In this document: piece after piece, positions 60,591 through 64,000 of the stretch | Numbering within the stretch: the first letter of the stretch is position 1 | Layout: each line of letters begins with the position of its first letter | The notes under the pieces: generated by a model | Database searches by the model: none | Seen by the model: the letters and a program-made list of their open reading frames with translations, nothing else | What the model was told of the DNA's origin: nothing | NCBI GenBank assembly: GCA_034509925.1 | Contig: CM067528.1 | Location: forward strand, 5,283,501-5,347,500 | Source of the DNA: Hirudinaria manillensis | Taxonomy: Eukaryota > Annelida > Clitellata > Hirudinida > Hirudinidae | DNA length: 64,000 nt | Reading direction: 5' to 3' | Made by a program: the position numbers and the translations under genes

Positions 60591-60670
60591 GCCATAAAAT
60601 GTTATAAAATGCCATAAAATGTCATAAAGTGCCGTAAAATGTCGTAAAATGTCATAAAACTCCATAAAAA
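60591..60670. repeat. 10-bp minisatellite, 8 units
   Basis: Eight consecutive decamers close to GCCATAAAAT (variants GTTATAAAAT, GTCATAAAGT, GCCGTAAAAT, GTCGTAAAAT, GTCATAAAAC, TCCATAAAAA), all in exact 10-bp register. Confidence 0.9.
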
Positions 60671-61750
60671 TGCCAGGAAATAATGTGTCACATGATCGTC
60701 CGGTGACAATGTCCAAGAGTAAGATGCGACTTTCATCGAAAGCGTGACCTACGTTTCAGTGGAAATCAGAAAGAGATGGTGCTCATGTTTTAGGCAGGAA
60801 CAGCAAATGAGCAATAACTTTCAATTTACATTCTACAGCATCTCGTCAGATTCTGCATTCTCAATGATTGGATTTTATTTCCAGCAGATTCCATTGCATT
60901 GAAATCCACTACCAAAAGTAAGCAGCGTGCTCTGGCGTTATCTGGGGCTGAGGTAATACAAGGGAATGATCAGAAATTCAATAAGACGCATTTTTTCGGA
61001 GATGAGAAATCAGCCCCACAAATCAAAAGAGCTTTTCACATTACCTGCTCGGATCAAAGAGAATTGGATTGCTTATGTTAGGGCCGCAGCTCGCATCTCG
61101 ACAAGGAAATGATGAACAAAGCAAAGATCTGGGAAAAAATAAAATTAAGTGCTTTGCTTTATAAAGCAGACAGAAGCAATTTTTTGCTTTGAGGAGCAGA
61201 AATGCGGTTGTGCTAAATGCATTTTAGAAGGTCCAGACAAGTCTCTGGCAGAAGAAATTGATTTAGTGCCGAGGCATTTGTTGGAAACAACAAAATCTGG
61301 CCAAGAGAAGGAGCTGAAATGTTCAGGAAAAACGCCTCACTTAAATTCATTAGAAGTCTTTAGATTGAAATTGATGTCGTTACTAATTGATGGTCATTCA
61401 CTAAGATTAAAAGGAAATTTGCCGGTTTTGAATCAACAGCCACTTCTGTAGGTTCATAAAATAACATTCAAATGATTTCCCTCATGTGCGCAATAATCTG
61501 GCGCACCACACCCGATTAGAGGCTCGAATTTCTGATTTATTTGTCCCCTTCTTGTTCCAGCCTTCCCAGTCAATACTTCCTGTAATTTGCATCAGATTCA
61601 TCTTCCAACGTTTCAAAAGCAATTTTCAGAAAGACTCGAAGGACGTAGAATTTATCATCTCTTTAATTCAATTGCATATTTCTCGGTTTGCCGAAGAAAC
61701 AACTCTTATGTTCATAAAAAAAAAAATTGACGAAGTTCAAGAAAACCTAC

Positions 61751-64000
61751 TTGGATGCAGGGAACAGACCTTCTGAGCAAATCATCCTCGCTTTGATTTC
61801 TAGATTCTCTGTTCAGACAACCTCTGCTAGAAAGACATCTGATGCTACTGGAAATCATGGACAATGCGATGTGGGAAGCAGGAGAATGCTTTACGACATC
61901 GGAAGTGGATGGAGCTTGGCTGGACAGTTTGTCCGGTTGTCTCTTGGAATATTTTCTGAGAAAAATGATTGAAATGACAAGAACTGTTAGGATGACGACG
62001 ACCAGACATGTCCCGGCCACGAATCCCATGAGTGCCATGGTTTGGTTTGAGATTCGAATGTTCGAGCTCCATTGGATGCCATTCGTCGTACTATTCAATA
62101 TTATCGTCAGGAGAGCCACATTAGAACGTTCTGGATTTCCTCTATCAGTTGCCAGGATGGTCAGATGAAAGACGATGTCCTCGCTCGCTTCTAAAGCTTT
62201 TTTGACGTAGACGTGACCCAAGTTGGGGTCAATATGAAAAAACCCATCCTCTAACAAGTCGAGGTTTTCAGACTGAGTCCAATTTCTCCCGCGAGGCTCG
62301 TGCAAAGTCGTATTCAACAAAGAGCTTGATGAATTATTGAAGAATTTTATTTTCAACTTCGATGAATGGAATCCATCCTGATGCAAAGTGTTGGAAAATA
62401 AACAATCCTTCAGTCTGTATTCAACCTCCGAATTCTTACCCGAGTCTCTGTCCATAGCGCTTACCCTTGCAACGATGGTTCCTACTTTAAAGGTTTTGCT
62501 CGAAACGAAAACAGTGAAATTGTTTGGCGACGGAAAGACGAAAAGAGGGTCGTTATCGTTCAAATCTTCCACAAACACAGTTACGCTGAGTTTTTTAGAA
62601 GGAGTGGAAAACTCTGTTTTGTTTCCAGAAGGCAACTCGTGGACCCAAAAGTGATGGACAGGCTGGATTTCACGATCCAAAACTTTGTTAGTCAGCAAAA
62701 TACCAGTCTGGGGATCGATGATGAAGGCATCGGAATGGAAGTCTTCCAATCTCTTGATCTCGTACTGGACGTGCTTGCTGTCATCTCCAGCGATGATCCT
62801 ACCGACAGTGGTTCCCAGGGGTTGATTCTCTGCCACTCTGAAGAAGAACGTCGAGTTTGCGAGGTGCAAGTCACTGCTCGTGTTCACGGTCACCAAAGTC
62901 GTGCCTGTGCGTCTCGTCTCTCCTTGGTCGATTGCTAAAACGACCAACTTGTGCAACTTGAGTTCTTCTCTGCTGAGATGTCGAGAGACGAAGATGTTAC
63001 CTGAGCTGTCGACGTCGAAATATTCCGCCAGAGGTCCTGAAAGTTTGTAACTCACTTTTCCATTCTTGTCCGAATCTGGATCAGATGCAGACACGTGGGC
63101 GATGACGGAACCCGGACTGCTACTTCCAGGGATGGTGATTTCGTAGTCGTCGGACGAAAACGTTGGGCTGTTGTCGTTCTCGTCGGAAACAACGATTTCT
63201 ACGCTCGCAGAGGAAGAAAGTGGCGGAATTCCCTCGTCAGTGCAGGTGATGTTCACCTGGTACCTTTGGACGAATTCTCTGTCTAAAGCCGTCGACGTGA
63301 GGAGGTGATACTCTTGCTCGCCACGAACGAGCGCCAATTTCTGTCGCTCAAGATGAAACAGTTCTCTTTTGAGGATTTCGTGAAAGGAGAGATCAGAAGT
63401 TCCAGTCTTGGGTTCGTTGTTTTGCAGATAACACCGTACGGTTCCATTCTTGCCGAGGTCTCGATCAATGGCCGTCAAGTGGGCGATGAAAGTCCCCGGG
63501 GGAGCATTTTCTGGGACGGACGCGGCGTTCGAAGCAACAAGTGAAAGACTGTTGATGCTGATTTCAGGCGAATTATCGTTAACATCTTCGACGTGTAACG
63601 TCACCAGGACGTTCGTTTGACGAGAGTGGATTCCGAGGTCTCTGGCGGATACGACGAGCTGACATTTATCATTCAACTCCCTGTCCAGCACACCGAGAAC
63701 GTACAGCCTTCCAGTCTCTTCGTCGATCCCGAACGACTCTGATGGTGACTGAGGACTTTGAGCTGCCAAGTTATACCTGATCTCGGCATTCTTACCGTGG
63801 TCGCTGTCTGTGGCTCTGAGATAAGCAACGGTGTCGTTGAACCTGGCATTTTCGGAAACTCTGAGCTCGTAATAATTTCTCTCGAACGTCGGGTCGTTAT
63901 CGTTGGCATCTAAAACGATGATCATTAAATTGAGAGAGACGGATTTCGTGGGCGTCCCGCCATCGTAGGCGACTAATGTTGCCGAGTAGAACGGAGTCGT
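61751..64000 (-). CDS. protocadherin, large ectodomain/transmembrane exon (5' partial)
   Basis: Calcium-dependent cell-adhesion receptor. The frame is open from the right edge to a donor at 61751/61750 (ATCCAA|GTAGGT); reading past it adds only a short hydrophobic end. It shows the end of one cadherin repeat (AYDGGTPTKS, VLDANDNDP), then five more: DxNDN linkers appear as VEDVNDNSP, VSDENDNSP and VEDLNDNDP, and DRE/DRD motifs recur. The third full repeat lacks the calcium-binding linker (it ends TVNTSSDLH). The juxtamembrane repeat is followed by one membrane helix (GTCLVVVILTVLVISIIFL) and a basic stop-transfer (RKYSKR). The long intronless ectodomain is typical of protocadherins. N-terminal repeats and signal peptide lie outside the window. 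Confidence 0.95.

Noticed and set aside
60899-61451. Two short Cys-containing plus-strand frames
   Set aside because: No start context, splice support or family resemblance, and they lie in the probable protocadherin intron.
61712-61751. Protocadherin frame continuing to a stop at 61712
   Set aside because: A good donor (ATCCAA|GTAGGT) precedes it and the extra residues are a short hydrophobic run next to an A-rich tract.

Overview
The window is nuclear DNA of an animal: AT-rich, with protein genes broken by many GT-AG introns of about 50 to 500 bp, AATAAA signals, and bilaterian gene families (POU4, protocadherin, Shroom-like, PAR bZIP, DEG/ENaC, NELF-E, calnexin, CFAP36). Compact introns, a ciliary gene and a protocadherin with one large ectodomain exon suggest an invertebrate bilaterian, perhaps a lophotrochozoan. 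The sequence alone does not fix the phylum.

Layout. 1-0.2 kb: possible 3' end of an upstream gene. 1.7-4.4 kb (+): M14A carboxypeptidase with carboxypeptidase O-like specificity residue. 6.8-8.0 kb (+): PAR-domain bZIP factor, convergent with 8.6-13.3 kb (-): calnexin in 19 coding exons, with a 300-bp MITE in an intron and an ER-stress-element-like site at its 5' end. 15.4-19.9 kb (-): 16-exon MULE-transposase-derived gene, intact but lacking the first catalytic Asp, with a ~358-bp tandem repeat upstream. 21.5-23.5 kb (-): Shroom-like SD2 protein, divergent from 24.0-26.7 kb (+): CFAP36. 26.9-28.5 kb (-): intronless DEG/ENaC channel. 29.9-34.2 kb (+): 19-exon GRAM-like/C2/TLDc protein. 34.9-38.3 kb (-): POU4. 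43.7-45.1 kb (+): C2H2 zinc-finger protein. 47.1-48.3 kb (-): YdjC-type carbohydrate deacetylase. 49.7-51.6 kb (-): NELF-E. 57.3-64 kb (-): protocadherin running off the right edge, its probable C-terminal exon 3.8 kb away.

The rest is intergenic or intronic DNA rich in trinucleotide microsatellites, a 20-bp AT-rich minisatellite (53.4 kb), a 217-bp TAA array (59.4 kb), and remnants of a tRNA-related dispersed repeat (14.7, 20.9, 48.4, 49.0 kb).

The genes form no operon or single pathway; they are an ordinary mix of housekeeping (calnexin, NELF-E, YdjC, CFAP36), regulatory (PAR bZIP, POU4, zinc finger) and surface genes (DEG/ENaC, protocadherin). The least conventional loci are the transposase-derived gene and the C2-TLDc protein. 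All exon structures were read by hand from reading frame, splice-site and family conservation; most join in phase from end to end. The first exons of the carboxypeptidase and the middle of NELF-E are unresolved.
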